Shown here: positions 63,979 through 64,000 of the stretch, one piece after another
Numbering within the stretch: the stretch's first letter is position 1
How the letters are laid out: every line of letters begins with the position of its first letter
From: Manduca sexta
Taxonomy: Eukaryota; Arthropoda; Insecta; Lepidoptera; Sphingidae
NCBI RefSeq assembly: GCF_014839805.1
Contig: NC_051129.1
Location: forward strand, 14,078,920-14,142,919
Direction: 5' to 3'
Length of the DNA stretch: 64,000 nt
Position numbers and translations under genes: made by a program
Notes under the pieces: model-generated
Databases searched by the model: none
What the model was told of the DNA's origin: nothing
What the model saw: only the letters and a program-made list of their open reading frames with translations

Positions 63979-64000
63979 TACTAGCGACCCGCCCTGGCTT
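63979..64000 (+). repeat. Start of a Helitron-like repeat, cut by the window end
   Basis: ACTAGCGACCCGCCCTGGCT is the same terminus as at 24872 and, reversed, at 20790. Confidence 0.45.

Noticed and set aside
1..64000. CRISPR array, operon, prophage or other bacterial system
   Set aside because: No regularly spaced repeats, no ribosome-binding sites or gene clusters; all coding signals are eukaryotic retroelement remnants.

Overview
The window looks like nuclear DNA from an insect, most probably a moth or butterfly (Lepidoptera). It is AT-rich and intron/intergenic in texture, with no operons or ribosome-binding sites. It is packed with short interspersed repeats whose pol III A/B boxes, shared 3' tails and sequences I associate with lepidopteran genomes. 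I recognise no complete host protein-coding gene. The one host gene I can support is a tRNA-Thr (anticodon AGT) on the minus strand at 13325-13398.

Layout. 1-3530 holds old repeats (families I, H, N, A, B and P). 3532-7403 is a complete Ty1/copia-type LTR retrotransposon. Its two 177-bp LTRs are identical and it has a perfect 5-bp target-site duplication, but gag-pol is broken by frameshifts, an in-frame stop and large deletions in the reverse transcriptase. 7400-21400 carries SINE and Helitron-like fragments, a LINE C-terminus (11165-11428), the tRNA, and a run of three near-perfect hairpins (13764-13888). 21469-22544 is a pair of 159-bp direct repeats (about 98% identical) enclosing 758 bp that contain a perfect 27-bp palindrome and a tRNA-derived SINE. 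22.5-35 kb holds more SINEs, including a SINE nested in another repeat with a visible target-site duplication (29698-30089), and LINE remnants. 35-50 kb contains MITE-like elements, SINEs, a second type of LINE C-terminus (47094-47375) and several CpG-rich islets. 50.6-51.4 kb is a 5'-truncated RTE-type LINE with a 203-codon open frame and a TTTA-repeat tail. 52-64 kb is again dominated by families A, B and N.

Family names used here (A-Q) are local labels for groups that I matched by eye inside this window; none came from a database. A is a ~220-240 bp unit found about fifteen times. B, C and D are tRNA-derived SINEs with A and B boxes. E, H, I, J, K, L, P and Q are other dispersed repeats. 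F is a ~300 bp SINE-like element with an A-rich end. G is a LINE 3' tail. M is a MITE. N is a Helitron-like group.

The elements do not form a pathway. What stands out is their mechanics: a recently inserted but coding-dead copia copy, and a set of perfect short-spacer palindromes at five places that look like fold-back template switching.
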